From NCBI GenBank assembly GCA_023436305.1, contig JAEZJQ010000127.1, positions 1 to 13,978 on the forward strand: DNA of 13,978 bases. Reading direction: 5' to 3'. Position 1 is the first letter of the stretch; each line of letters opens with the position of its first letter. A program made the translations under genes and the position numbers. The notes beneath the pieces are model-generated. The model worked only from the letters and a program-made list of their open reading frames with translations. It was not told the origin of the DNA and did no database searches. The stretch is from Bacillota bacterium (GTDB taxonomy: Bacteria > Bacillota > UBA4882 > UBA8346). Below, piece after piece: positions 7,195 through 13,978 of the stretch.

Positions 7195-7218
7195 ATATAT
7201 GCTATCAATATCTAGTGT
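7171..7218 (+). promoter_or_regulatory. Two NrdR boxes controlling nrdJ
   Basis: Box 1 is AAACTATATGTTGTGT (7171-7186) and box 2 is TATCAATATCTAGTGT (7203-7218). Both fit the 16-bp NrdR consensus recalled as acaCwAtATaTwGtgt, especially in the core and the right half. Their centres are 32 bp apart, about three helical turns, as is usual for NrdR pairs. Box 1 lies between the -35 and -10 and box 2 covers the start region, so NrdR (with dATP/ATP bound) should repress nrdJ. The nrdR gene is not in the window. Confidence 0.82.
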
Positions 7219-7224
7219 TGGTAA

Positions 7225-7296
7225 TGCATAACGCAATTTAATTGCATAACACAATTTAATTCCAAAACGTAATCTAATTTCACAAGCGCAATATTG
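7225..7296. repeat. Four degenerate 18-bp tandem repeats in the nrdJ leader
   Basis: Units start at 7225, 7243, 7261 and 7279. Units 1 and 2 are TGCATAACGCAATTTAAT and TGCATAACACAATTTAAT (17 of 18 identical). Unit 3 (TCCAAAACGTAATCTAAT) and unit 4 (TTCACAAGCGCAATATTG) are progressively diverged. The run ends directly before the inverted-repeat segment. A related piece (GCGCAATTTAG) recurs at about 7416-7426. I know no function for it. Confidence 0.65.
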
Positions 7297-7298
7297 CA

Positions 7299-7416
7299 CT
7301 GGGAGTCTGTGCGGATAATCGATTTTCGAAGCGTATTTAGTATCGAGTAAACATAATATAATACAATATATAGTGGTTTTAAGCTATTAAAAAGTGTTAC
7401 TCGCACAGACTCCTAG
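7299..7416. mobile_element. MITE-like segment with 15-bp terminal inverted repeats
   Basis: CTGGGAGTCTGTGCG (7299-7313) and CGCACAGACTCCTAG (7402-7416) are inverted copies that match at 14 of 15 positions. The similarity continues weakly inward (GGATAATC against the complement of GTGTTACTC). The interior is A+T-rich, non-coding, and includes a TATAAT at 7357-7362. A short non-coding segment with such ends fits a miniature inverted-repeat element. However, I cannot see a convincing target duplication, and it could instead be a long hairpin in the nrdJ leader. Confidence 0.5.
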
Positions 7417-7478
7417 CGCAATTTAGATACGCAGTTTTGAAGCGTAAATTTCTAGAATTCCCATGAGGAGGAAGAACG

Positions 7479-9800
7479 ATGGAATTATCGGCAAATGCCA
7501 GGGCAGTATTGGAACGGCGTTATCTTCGGAAAGAGAACGGGGAAATCATTGAAACTCCTGAGGAAATGTTGCGCCGGGTGGCTCAGTATGTGGCTGTTAT
7601 TGAAAAGGCGGCCTTTGAGACTTCGGAAACGGAATTCAGCGAGTTAACCGATGCTTTTTACACAATCATGGATGAAAAGAAATTTATGCCGAATTCGCCG
7701 ACTTTGATGAATGCGGGCCGGAATCTGGGACAGCTTTCCGCCTGTTTCGTACTTCCCATCGATGATTCCATGGAGAGTATTTTTGAGTCGCTGAAAGTGG
7801 CGGCGTTAATTCATAAAAGTGGCGGCGGGACCGGTTTTAGTTTCTCCCGGCTCCGGCCCAAAAACGACATGGTGGGCAGTACAGGCGGGGTTGCCAGCGG
7901 CCCCATCTCCTTTTTAAGGGTTTACAATGCCAGCACCGAAGCGGTAAAACAGGGAGGTACCCGGCGGGGCGCCAATATGGGTATCCTACGAATCGATCAT
8001 CCTGATATAATGGAATTCATTCAGGCTAAACAAGTATCGGGTGAACTGGCCAATTTTAATCTGTCGGTGGCGATTACCGATGCATTCATGGAAGCCCTGG
8101 AAAAGGGGGATAGTTATTATTTGGTCAATCCGCGTGCCAAACAGCCGACGGGCAAACTTCAGGCCCGGGAGGTATTCGAGCAGATCGTAATCGCGGCCTG
8201 GAAAAGCGGTGAACCCGGTGTAATATTCATCGACCGTATCAATGATGCCAATCCTACCCCGCAAGTGGGAGACATTGAGAGCACCAATCCTTGCGGTGAG
8301 CAACCATTGTTGCCGTATGAATCCTGTAACCTTGGTTCACTCAATCTGGCTCTGATGGTGAAACGGGATAATGGAAAATATTCCGTGGATTGGGATGAGT
8401 TGAAACGAGTGGTCCGGCTGGCCGTACGTTTCCTGGATAATGTGATAGAGGTTAACCGGTATCCGATGCCGAAAATTGATGAAATGACCAAATCCAACCG
8501 GAAGATCGGCTTGGGTGTAATGGGCTGGGCTGATCTGTTGTTTAAATTGGAGATCCCTTACAACTCAGACGCCGCTATCAAGCTGGCGGAAGCCGTGATG
8601 CAGACCATTGACAGCGAGTCTAAAGAGGTTTCCGTGGAACTAGCCAAGGTAAGGGGCCCGTTCCCCAACTTCAAGGGTAGCATTTACGATAAAAAGGGTG
8701 GCCCAAAAATCCGGAACGCTTCCACCACCACCATCGCCCCCACCGGTACCATCAGTATCATCTGCGACACCACCGGCGGAATTGAACCCCTCTTCAGTCT
8801 GGCCTTCGTCCGGGAGATTATGGACAAGGACCGCTTAATCGAGGTTAACAGCACATTCGAACAGATTGCCCGGGAAGAAGGTTTTTACAGTGAAGAATTG
8901 ATTGAGCAAATTTTGAACAATACGCATATGGATGAAATTGAAGCAATCCCGGAGAAATGGCGTAAAGTATTTATCACCGCTCATGAAATCGAACCTGAAT
9001 GGCATGTCCGGATGCAGGCTGCATTCCAAAAATATACCGACAATGCCGTCTCCAAAACTATCAATTTCCCCAAGGAAGCAACCCCGGATCAGGTGGCCGA
9101 GGTCTACCGCCTGGCTTACAAACTAGGTTGTAAAGGTCTGACGGTTTACCGGGACGGGAGTATCGAAGATCAGCCCATGCAGAAGAGTATCGATAAAAAA
9201 GCCGAACATGAAGAGTCCCAGGCCGAAAGTTCCCATCTATCCCGGGGTGAATGGGGCAAAAAAATGCCCATCAAACGGCCCCGGATTCTTACCGGCATCA
9301 CCGACAGCCGCCAGACCCCGGAAGGCAATCTTTACTTAACAATGAATTTTCATGACGGCCAACCCTTCGAACTCTTCGCCCAGATCGGCAAAGCCGGCAG
9401 CGATATCTCCGCTTTTACCGAGGCCATAGCCCGGTTAATTTCGTTGGCATTCCGTTGCGGAATAGAGACTGAAGCCGTGGCCGATGAACTTATCGGAATC
9501 GGTGGCAGCAGAACGGTGGGATTTGGCCCGAATCGTGTAAGGTCGGTACCCGATGCCATCGGCCAGTTCATCATCAGCCAGCTCCGCAAACCGGAAGATG
9601 ATCAGGCTTCCGCCGCCGAATCCCAATTGGAGTTGGAATTGAATGAGAGTGGGCCCGGGGATGCGAATTCAGGAATAGTGCCGAAAAAGAATGGAAATGG
9701 AAAGATTCGGTACAACCTTTGTCCGGTGTGCGGGATGCATACGTTCGGGTTTATTGAAGGGTGCGCCAAGTGTATAGCGTGCGGGCATTCGGAGTGTTAG
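7479..9800 (+). CDS. nrdJ: Adenosylcobalamin-dependent (class II) ribonucleotide reductase
   Basis: Makes deoxyribonucleotides from ribonucleotides using a thiyl radical generated from adenosylcobalamin, independent of oxygen. The catalytic barrel shows the redox cysteine C89 (LSACFVLP), the HKSGGGTGFSFSRLRP segment, and NPCGEQPLLPYESCNLGSLNL (270-290, here split). The latter carries N270, the thiyl C272 and E274, with C283 as the partner of C89. The PTGTIS motif follows further on. A TSCPD-type domain covers about 600-705. The C-terminus has six cysteines (748, 751, 762, 765, 768, 773) in a CxxC-rich ribbon that likely re-reduces the active site. The 773 residues are normal. GAGGAGG (7465-7471) is 7 bp before the ATG. 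Upstream NrdR boxes indicate repression by NrdR. No class I or III reductase is in the window. Confidence 0.97.
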   Translation: MELSANARAVLERRYLRKENGEIIETPEEMLRRVAQYVAVIEKAAFETSETEFSELTDAFYTIMDEKKFMPNSPTLMNAGRNLGQLSACFVLPIDDSMESIFESLKVAALIHKSGGGTGFSFSRLRPKNDMVGSTGGVASGPISFLRVYNASTEAVKQGGTRRGANMGILRIDHPDIMEFIQAKQVSGELANFNLSVAITDAFMEALEKGDSYYLVNPRAKQPTGKLQAREVFEQIVIAAWKSGEPGVIFIDRINDANPTPQVGDIESTNPCGEQPLLPYESCNLGSLNLALMVKRDNGKYSVDWDELKRVVRLAVRFLDNVIEVNRYPMPKIDEMTKSNRKIGLGVMGWADLLFKLEIPYNSDAAIKLAEAVMQTIDSESKEVSVELAKVRGPFPNFKGSIYDKKGGPKIRNASTTTIAPTGTISIICDTTGGIEPLFSLAFVREIMDKDRLIEVNSTFEQIAREEGFYSEELIEQILNNTHMDEIEAIPEKWRKVFITAHEIEPEWHVRMQAAFQKYTDNAVSKTINFPKEATPDQVAEVYRLAYKLGCKGLTVYRDGSIEDQPMQKSIDKKAEHEESQAESSHLSRGEWGKKMPIKRPRILTGITDSRQTPEGNLYLTMNFHDGQPFELFAQIGKAGSDISAFTEAIARLISLAFRCGIETEAVADELIGIGGSRTVGFGPNRVRSVPDAIGQFIISQLRKPEDDQASAAESQLELELNESGPGDANSGIVPKKNGNGKIRYNLCPVCGMHTFGFIEGCAKCIACGHSEC

Positions 9801-9815
9801 GATGAAAGAAGATAA

Positions 9816-10010
9816 TTTTTATTTATATCGGGGTTGGAAATCATGGGATTATTGCTATTACTAGCCGATATTATTGTTATATTCACCAACCAACGCAGAA
9901 GGGCGTTGTATGATTATCTTGGCAAATCAGTTTTTGTTGACTTGGGAGTGTTTGAGCTGGTTCATTTAACAAAGATTCCGCTTGATTTGAAGGATAATCC
10001 ATGGATTTGA
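9816..10010 (+). pseudogene. Remnant of an RDD-family membrane protein (C-terminal end)
   Basis: A short frame, open from 9816 with an ATG at 9843, encodes one hydrophobic segment (LLLLLADIIVIFTN) followed by QRRRALYDYLGKSVFVD. This resembles the last transmembrane helix and the (R)RALHDxIAxTxVV end of RDD-family proteins. At 55 residues from the ATG it lacks the N-terminal helices and the RDD motif. The start has only a weak ribosome site. It begins right after nrdJ, which suggests that the missing part was lost by deletion. It might still be translated as a small membrane peptide. The family call rests on a short motif. Confidence 0.5.
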
Positions 10011-10044
10011 CTAATCCCTCAGAAAAAAATAATCAGGAGATTTT

Positions 10045-10938
10045 ATGGATCATCAGTATAAAGGGATTTTATTAGTTCTGCTGTCCGCTTTAGGATTCAG
10101 CTTGCTTCCTATTTTTGCCTTATTTGCATACCGGGGTGGTATTAATGTTACCACCTTATTATTAATCCGGTTTTCATTGGCGGCGGTAGTGTTTTTTATA
10201 TATGTGTTTGCCAAATTCAAACGGATTGAAATGAATAAAAAGGATTTGTTCTTTTTATTTATTCTGGGCGGTATCTGTTACACCCTGCAAGCCGGATGTT
10301 ATTTTTCCTCGATAAAATATATTCCGGCATCTTTGGCGGCCTTGTTTTTATATACTTACCCGATCATTGTGACTGTATTGTCTGTCATCATCGATAAAGA
10401 AAAGATTACCGGTAAGATTATGACTTCCATTGCAATTTCTTTTATCGGCCTGATTATGATTCTGGGCACATCGCTTAGTAAGATCAACGGGTTTGGAATA
10501 TTACTGGCATTCGGGGCGGCTTTTATCTATGCGGTTTACATTGTGATTGGAAACCGGGTTGTGAAAAAAACGCCGTCTTTGGTGGCCAGTGCTTCTGTTA
10601 CTTTGTTTTCTGCCGTGGGAATCTTGATCTTCAGTTTGTTTACCGGAGGGATTAACTTCTGTTTTGAAACAGGGACCTGGTTTCCAATTATCGGATTGGT
10701 TTTGTGTTCCACAGTTTTAGCTATCTTTTTTTTCTTTCGGGGTATGGAATTGCTTGGCCCTACGAAAGCATCCATCATTAGCATGATAGAACCTGTTTTT
10801 ACGGTTGTTTTTTCAGCGTTGTTGCTGGCTGATCGCCCGACAATACTACAACTCTTTGGTGGGACAATGGTTCTTACCGGGGCTTTATTAGTGATACGAT
10901 TGCAACCACAAAGTAAAATTGATGAGATATCAGGTTAA
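10045..10938 (+). CDS. EamA-family (DMT superfamily) transporter
   Basis: An inner-membrane carrier with about ten hydrophobic helices in two EamA halves (about 7-140 and 150-290). Typical pieces are the N-terminal GILLVLLSALGFSLLPIF, the segment IPASLAALFLYTYPIIV and the second-half segment LGPTKASIISMIEPVFTVV. The family exports amino acids, metabolites or drugs; the substrate cannot be read here. AGGAG (10035-10039) lies 5 bp before the ATG. The 297-residue length is normal. The gene is visibly richer in A+T than guaA or nrdJ. It stands between the RDD remnant and the permease with no evident partner. Confidence 0.9.
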   Translation: MDHQYKGILLVLLSALGFSLLPIFALFAYRGGINVTTLLLIRFSLAAVVFFIYVFAKFKRIEMNKKDLFFLFILGGICYTLQAGCYFSSIKYIPASLAALFLYTYPIIVTVLSVIIDKEKITGKIMTSIAISFIGLIMILGTSLSKINGFGILLAFGAAFIYAVYIVIGNRVVKKTPSLVASASVTLFSAVGILIFSLFTGGINFCFETGTWFPIIGLVLCSTVLAIFFFFRGMELLGPTKASIISMIEPVFTVVFSALLLADRPTILQLFGGTMVLTGALLVIRLQPQSKIDEISG

Positions 10939-10976
10939 AAAAAGCTTGACTACATATGCCGAATCCCAAGGTGAAA

Positions 10977-11005
10977 TTCAAGGCTTTGATAATAGAAGAT
11001 ATAAT
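10977..11005 (+). promoter_or_regulatory. Candidate promoter for the permease gene
   Basis: A perfect TATAAT (11000-11005) is preceded after 17 bp by a weak TTCAAG (10977-10982). The start would be near 11012, about 90 nt before the ATG at 11101. A TTGACT at 10945-10950 has no good -10 at the right distance. Confidence 0.45.
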
Positions 11006-11100
11006 CGCCGGAACTTACCGATAATCTGACTGTCACCCCGTTATTGATCAAACATAATTCAATCCATGAATGAAAAATAAATTTTAATTGGGAGTATACC

Positions 11101-11976
11101 ATGGATAATGTACTTATCAAATCAGGTCAGACTTTGCTTAGTTTGGGTCCGTATGTTCTTCTGGGCGTAGTGGTTGGCGAAACCTTAAAATTAACCTCCT
11201 GGACTCGGGTTATCTATCAATTCATTTCCAGGTCTCCGATTCTTTCGGTAATCTTGGCGGCAGTCCTGGGCGCCGTTTCTCCATTATGCACTTATGGGAC
11301 AATACCGGTGGTTATTCAATTATTCAATGCCGGAGTTCATATCTCACCCCTGGCCACGTTTTTAGCCACCTCTTCATTGATGAATCCCCAGCTTTTTATT
11401 ATGACCTGGGGTGGGATCAGTCCGGAAATGGCTATGATGAGGGCCGGGGTGGTTTTATTATTCGGATTATTGTTAGGGCTGATTCTTTACCGGGTACCCG
11501 AAGCCCGGGTTATTAACCCCAATCTGCTGAATGGTCGGCGGAATGAACAACCGGCGTTTCCCGATGGGGCTCCGCTATTTACCTGGCGGAAGTTCCTGCG
11601 TGGTAATGTAGAGACTTTACAATACATTGGTTTTTATATACTCATCGGGATTATTCTGGGGGCAATCATTGAAGTATATGTACCGGGGCGGTGGCTGGCG
11701 TTCTTATTCAAGGCCAACCATTGGGCATCAGTGTTATTGGCCGCTGTACTGGGGGTACCGTTATATGCTTGCGGTGGCGGAACCATTCCTTTGATCCGAA
11801 CCTTGATTCAGGAAGGAATGAGCAAGGGGGCCGCTTTAGCTTTCTTCATGGTGGGAGCGGCCACAAGGGTAACTCCATTAACAGCTTTGGCCACCATCAT
11901 TCGTCCATTATTCATCTTTTTCTATGTCGTATTACTTATTCTTTTTTCGGTAATTATCGGGGGGATATATAATTAA
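11101..11976 (+). CDS. Two-repeat permease of the DUF318/ArsP-like family
   Basis: A polytopic membrane protein of 291 residues with a clear internal duplication. AAVLGAVSPLCTYGTIPV (about 53-70) matches AAVLGVPLYACGGGTIPL (about 214-231). Each half is flanked by hydrophobic helices and joined by a polar loop at about 131-165. The family (PF03773 type) includes ArsP, which exports trivalent organoarsenicals, but most members have no known substrate. Each repeat here has one cysteine (C63, C224), in shifted positions, which could bind a metal or metalloid. No arsR, arsM or metal-sensor gene is adjacent. GGGAG (11090-11094) is 6 bp before the ATG. The next gene is convergent, so this is probably a single-gene transcript. 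Confidence 0.82.
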   Translation: MDNVLIKSGQTLLSLGPYVLLGVVVGETLKLTSWTRVIYQFISRSPILSVILAAVLGAVSPLCTYGTIPVVIQLFNAGVHISPLATFLATSSLMNPQLFIMTWGGISPEMAMMRAGVVLLFGLLLGLILYRVPEARVINPNLLNGRRNEQPAFPDGAPLFTWRKFLRGNVETLQYIGFYILIGIILGAIIEVYVPGRWLAFLFKANHWASVLLAAVLGVPLYACGGGTIPLIRTLIQEGMSKGAALAFFMVGAATRVTPLTALATIIRPLFIFFYVVLLILFSVIIGGIYN

Positions 11977-12035
11977 ATTCAGTCAATATGGGATTATTTT
12001 ACATTATTAACCAGTGAATAGTTTTCGATTTTAGA

Positions 12036-12491
12036 TTACAACTTGATGTCAACCGATGTCAAAAATTCGGCGCTTCTGGGCAGTTCATACTGTTTGCCGG
12101 TGAAACCTTTAGCCAACCACGATTTGAAAAGTTTGTCCGTACTTGTATCCGCTAAAATTGCTATCACCCGGGTCGTATCTTTCCGGAAGGCGATGGTGCC
12201 GCTCCAGGAGCTTTTAATGACTGATACCGGTCTTTGGATATAATAACAACCTTCACGGACATCCATCAGAAATAACCAAACATAAACTTTGGAGAGATCC
12301 GTATTCGCTGGAGAACACTTGATACTTCCTTTACAAACAAACGGTTTCCCGATGGTTAACCGCTGTCCTTTCTGCGGCGCAGTGAATGAGAGTTTCACAT
12401 TTACGGTTGGTTTCGCGGCGTAACTGAAAATGCATTGGGTGGTTAACAGGATTAACAAACAAAAAGTAGATATAATGAAACGTCTTATCAT
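12036..12491 (-). CDS. Small secreted protein of unknown function
   Basis: I do not recognise the mature part. The start is ATG 12491, because AAGGAGG (complement, 12501-12507) lies 9 bp upstream; the longer frame to 12560 would put 23 polar residues ahead of the signal. Residues 1-25 form a signal peptide: MIRR, a hydrophobic core FIISTFCLLILL, then cleavage near SYA/A. The residue before Cys is Gln (TTQC), so this is not a lipobox. The mature 126 residues alternate strand-like segments (VNVKLSFTAP, KVYVWLFLMD, WSGTIAFRKD), suggesting a beta-sandwich. They contain three cysteines (VCKGSIKC, EGCYY). It lies convergent to the permease and downstream of the LysM gene; its role is unknown. Confidence 0.72.
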   Translation of the reverse strand: MIRRFIISTFCLLILLTTQCIFSYAAKPTVNVKLSFTAPQKGQRLTIGKPFVCKGSIKCSPANTDLSKVYVWLFLMDVREGCYYIQRPVSVIKSSWSGTIAFRKDTTRVIAILADTSTDKLFKSWLAKGFTGKQYELPRSAEFLTSVDIKL

Positions 12492-12715
12492 CCGAAAGGG
12501 CCTCCTTAAGTTTGTTATATTGGACAGGATTATCTCCTCTGATATGCCCGATATTTTCACCGAAAATTGGTAGGCTTTTAAGTGTTAGGAACGTTATTCG
12601 GTTTTTTATGATCGAATATTATTTCGACAAATCGATGAGTTTTCATAAGGGGTTTCAAAAGTTTATTGCTTAAGATTTTTTAATTGAAAGCGATGAGCCG
12701 GCGTTTTGTGAAGAT

Positions 12716-12740
12716 AAAAAAGCTTCCTTTAGACGGAAGC
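12716..12740 (-). terminator. Intrinsic terminator of the LysM gene
   Basis: Read on the - strand, GCTTCC (12735-12740) pairs with GGAAGC (12722-12727) around a 7-nt loop, followed directly by a run of T (A on the + strand at 12716-12721). It begins 9 bp after the LysM stop codon. Confidence 0.85.
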
Positions 12741-12749
12741 CGGGATTGA

Positions 12750-13463
12750 TTATCGTGGAATGCAAACCGGGTCGCCCACCCTGAGCCGGTCGGGGTCGGT
12801 TTCGGGGTTGGCTGCCAGCAATTGATCCAAAGAAACCCCGTACCGCCGGGCGATGCTATAAAAGGTATCACCGGACCGAATCGTATAAATCGAACCACCA
12901 AAACAAGGGAACGGTCCGCCGCCGGGGGAAGGGGGCAAGCAGATTACCTGGCCGGCTTGGAGCGTATTGGGATTAATCCCTGGATTTTCGGCAATTAAGG
13001 CATCCAATGTATATCCTTCCCGCCGGGCAATGGCAATCAGGGTGTCGCCGGGCTTGATTACATAAGTTCCCCCGGGGCAGGGAATGGGTTCCGGCGCCGG
13101 GGCGGGGACACAAACCTGTTGCCCGATTTGCAGCCGGTTGAGGTCCACTCCGGGATTGGCCGCCGACAGGGCTGGGACCGAAATCCCGTAACGCCGGGCA
13201 ATACTAAAGAAAGTATCTCCGATGGTGATGGTGTATAGGAAACCGCCGGGACACGGACCCGGAGTTGGAGCTACCGGGATACAGATCTGTTGCCCCAGTT
13301 GTAAATTGGCCGGATTAATCCCCGGATTGGCTACAATAATCGCATTGATGGTGGTATTAAACCGCCGGGCCAGTCCATAAAATGAATCCCCCGGTTTAAT
13401 GGTATATAGGGTACCACCGGCGCAAGCCACCGGCTCCTGATTTGCAAACAATTGGAATGACAT
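12750..13463 (-). CDS. Four-LysM repeat protein without signal peptide
   Basis: Four LysM domains, at about 19-63, 77-120, 133-177 and 192-236, repeat every 58 residues or so. They share the plan YTIkpGDtfysIARRyg, then aNPGinpnxLqxGQxxCIP. LysM binds N-acetylglucosamine polymers such as peptidoglycan, cortex or chitin. Each domain is preceded by a CxGG and ends in ICIP or VCVP. The eight cysteines (14, 61, 71, 118, 129, 175, 187, 234) are therefore two per repeat and could form one disulfide each. Linkers are rich in Pro and Gly. There is no signal peptide or catalytic domain. Together with a sigma-K-like promoter this suggests a spore coat or cortex-interface protein made in the mother cell (inference). 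AAGGAGGG (complement, 13472-13479) is 8 bp before the ATG. Confidence 0.93.
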   Translation of the reverse strand: MSFQLFANQEPVACAGGTLYTIKPGDSFYGLARRFNTTINAIIVANPGINPANLQLGQQICIPVAPTPGPCPGGFLYTITIGDTFFSIARRYGISVPALSAANPGVDLNRLQIGQQVCVPAPAPEPIPCPGGTYVIKPGDTLIAIARREGYTLDALIAENPGINPNTLQAGQVICLPPSPGGGPFPCFGGSIYTIRSGDTFYSIARRYGVSLDQLLAANPETDPDRLRVGDPVCIPR

Positions 13464-13511
13464 ATGTTTTTCCCTCCTTGATTAACCGCGTATACATCAC
13501 AAATATACCAA

Positions 13512-13540
13512 TAGATTATGCGCTTCCTTCCAAAGAGTAA
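13512..13540 (-). promoter_or_regulatory. Sigma-K-like promoter candidate for the LysM gene
   Basis: On the - strand CATAATCTA (13512-13520) fits the sigma-K -10 pattern CATAnnnTA. An AC (13537-13538) lies 16 bp upstream, as in the -35 pattern of that factor. A sigma-A reading is also possible (TTACTC, 16-17 bp, TAATCT). The predicted start near 13505 gives a leader of about 40 nt with the ribosome site at 13472-13479. Confidence 0.4.
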
Positions 13541-13845
13541 CTCGTATCCAAGAAAAAGGCGATTCTTTATTTGCGTATATTTTCAAAACTATTTTTCAAT
13601 GGGACCTTGGGTAACATTGATCCGGGTTTCTTTACGCTATATAAAATATTTATAATTGACGATGATATATCGTATGGTCTTGCAATATGGATAACGCTCG
13701 TGCGCCTTCTCCTATTTTATAACGCTAATCCGGATAGTACTATGGTACTTTCAGAGAGTACCCAATAAAGTACTGCCGTAAGATGCTAAGAACCCGGAAT
13801 GGATATATATTGATAATAGGTATTATCAAGGGAGGGTGTGGTATA
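13541..13845. other. A+T-rich intergenic region, no convincing gene
   Basis: This stretch separates the divergent LysM and hydrolase genes. A 65-codon frame from a TTG at 13571 has no ribosome site and an unconvincing product. AGTAC occurs several times at about 13736-13774 (AGTACTATGGTACT and two further copies), forming short palindromes. An 18-bp dyad lies just before the hydrolase and is listed separately. No RNA gene or terminator is clear. Confidence 0.5.
13811..13828. repeat. Perfect 18-bp dyad upstream of the hydrolase gene
   Basis: TGATAATA, GG, TATTATCA forms a perfect inverted repeat ending one base before the hydrolase ribosome site (13830-13836). The 7-base arms equal those of the Bacillus Fur-type 7-1-7 box (TGATAAT-n-ATTATCA), but here the spacer is 4, so it is not a standard Fur box. 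It is placed where a repressor would block transcription or initiation. Confidence 0.55.
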
Positions 13846-13978
13846 TTGAAAAACTCAGTCAAGATATGTCTATTGTTACTCTTGCTTATGCTCACTTTAC
13901 GTGTGTCCGTTTTCAGCAGCCCCGATATCGGGGAAAATTACTGGCCGAAAGAAAGCTGGCGGACTTCGACCCCTGAAG
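13846..13978 (+). CDS. Exported serine hydrolase (beta-lactamase/PBP-like), 5' end only
   Basis: The gene starts at TTG 13846, with GGGAGGG (13830-13836) 9 bp upstream, and runs off the window after 44 codons. Residues 1-24 form a signal peptide: a lysine-containing start, a leucine-rich core (ICLLLLLLMLTL), and a probable cut near VFS/S. The following segment ENYWPKESWRTSTPE matches the conserved lead-in (YWPTxxWRTSTPEEQG) of serine hydrolases of the class C beta-lactamase/esterase fold. The SxxK nucleophile motif would lie further on and cannot be checked. The substrate is unknown. Confidence 0.65.
   Translation, partial: MKNSVKICLLLLLLMLTLRVSVFSSPDIGENYWPKESWRTSTPE

Noticed and set aside
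7212..7406. A 64-codon frame on the - strand
   Set aside because: It is produced by the repeats (the NCVMQLNCVM pattern comes from the 18-bp units) and has no ribosome site.
7195..7478. Cobalamin riboswitch in the leader of the B12-dependent nrdJ
   Set aside because: Expected from the biology, and GCACTGGGAGTCTG looks superficially similar to B12-box text, but the conserved B12 box and the GAAG-containing core are absent. The segment is explained by the inverted repeat and NrdR boxes.
13571..13768. A 65-codon frame starting at TTG
   Set aside because: No ribosome site, no recognisable product, and it overlaps A+T-rich intergenic sequence.
13811..13828. Standard Fur box
   Set aside because: The arms fit the 7-1-7 consensus, but the spacer is 4 bp instead of 1, so canonical Fur binding is not supported.

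Overview
The window looks like chromosomal DNA of a low-to-moderate G+C Bacillota, most likely an anaerobic, possibly spore-forming clostridial-type lineage. The reasons are a classical T-box leader, strong AGGAGG-type ribosome binding sites with several TTG or CTG starts, an adenosylcobalamin-dependent ribonucleotide reductase, and a LysM-repeat protein without a signal peptide behind a sigma-K-like promoter. The species cannot be named from the sequence. I see no rRNA, tRNA, CRISPR array, phage genes or transposase gene.

Left part (1-5703, all on the + strand): guaA encodes a GMP synthase of the long, eukaryote-like architecture and has its own extended -10 promoter. It is followed by an unrecognised gene (2227-2943) and a YjbQ/UPF0047 protein that very probably starts at a CTG codon (3000). 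A strong promoter and a complete threonine-type T-box leader (specifier ACC, antiterminator and terminator) then control hom, homoserine dehydrogenase, so the branch point to threonine is set by the charging of threonyl-tRNA. An unrecognised 171-residue gene ends the block.

Middle part (5707-10010): a LarA-family protein (nickel-pincer racemase/epimerase family) lies on the - strand, with 3 bp between its stop codon and that of the convergent gene. About 600 bp of regulatory and repetitive DNA separate it from the divergent nrdJ. This stretch holds three copies of a 21-bp motif, a promoter with two NrdR boxes 32 bp apart, four degenerate 18-bp tandem repeats, and a 118-bp segment bounded by 15-bp inverted repeats that resembles a small non-autonomous mobile element. 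nrdJ (class II ribonucleotide reductase) follows, then a short remnant resembling the C-terminal end of an RDD-family membrane protein.

Right part (10045-13978): an EamA-type exporter, a two-repeat DUF318/ArsP-like permease, a small secreted protein of unknown function (- strand), a four-LysM protein (- strand, with a clear terminator), and the first 44 codons of an exported serine hydrolase of the beta-lactamase/penicillin-binding type that runs off the window.

The best-supported points are the threonine T-box on hom, the paired NrdR boxes on nrdJ and the long-form GMP synthase. The intergenic repeats between the LarA-family gene and nrdJ are the most novel-looking sequence. I found no clearly new multi-gene system.
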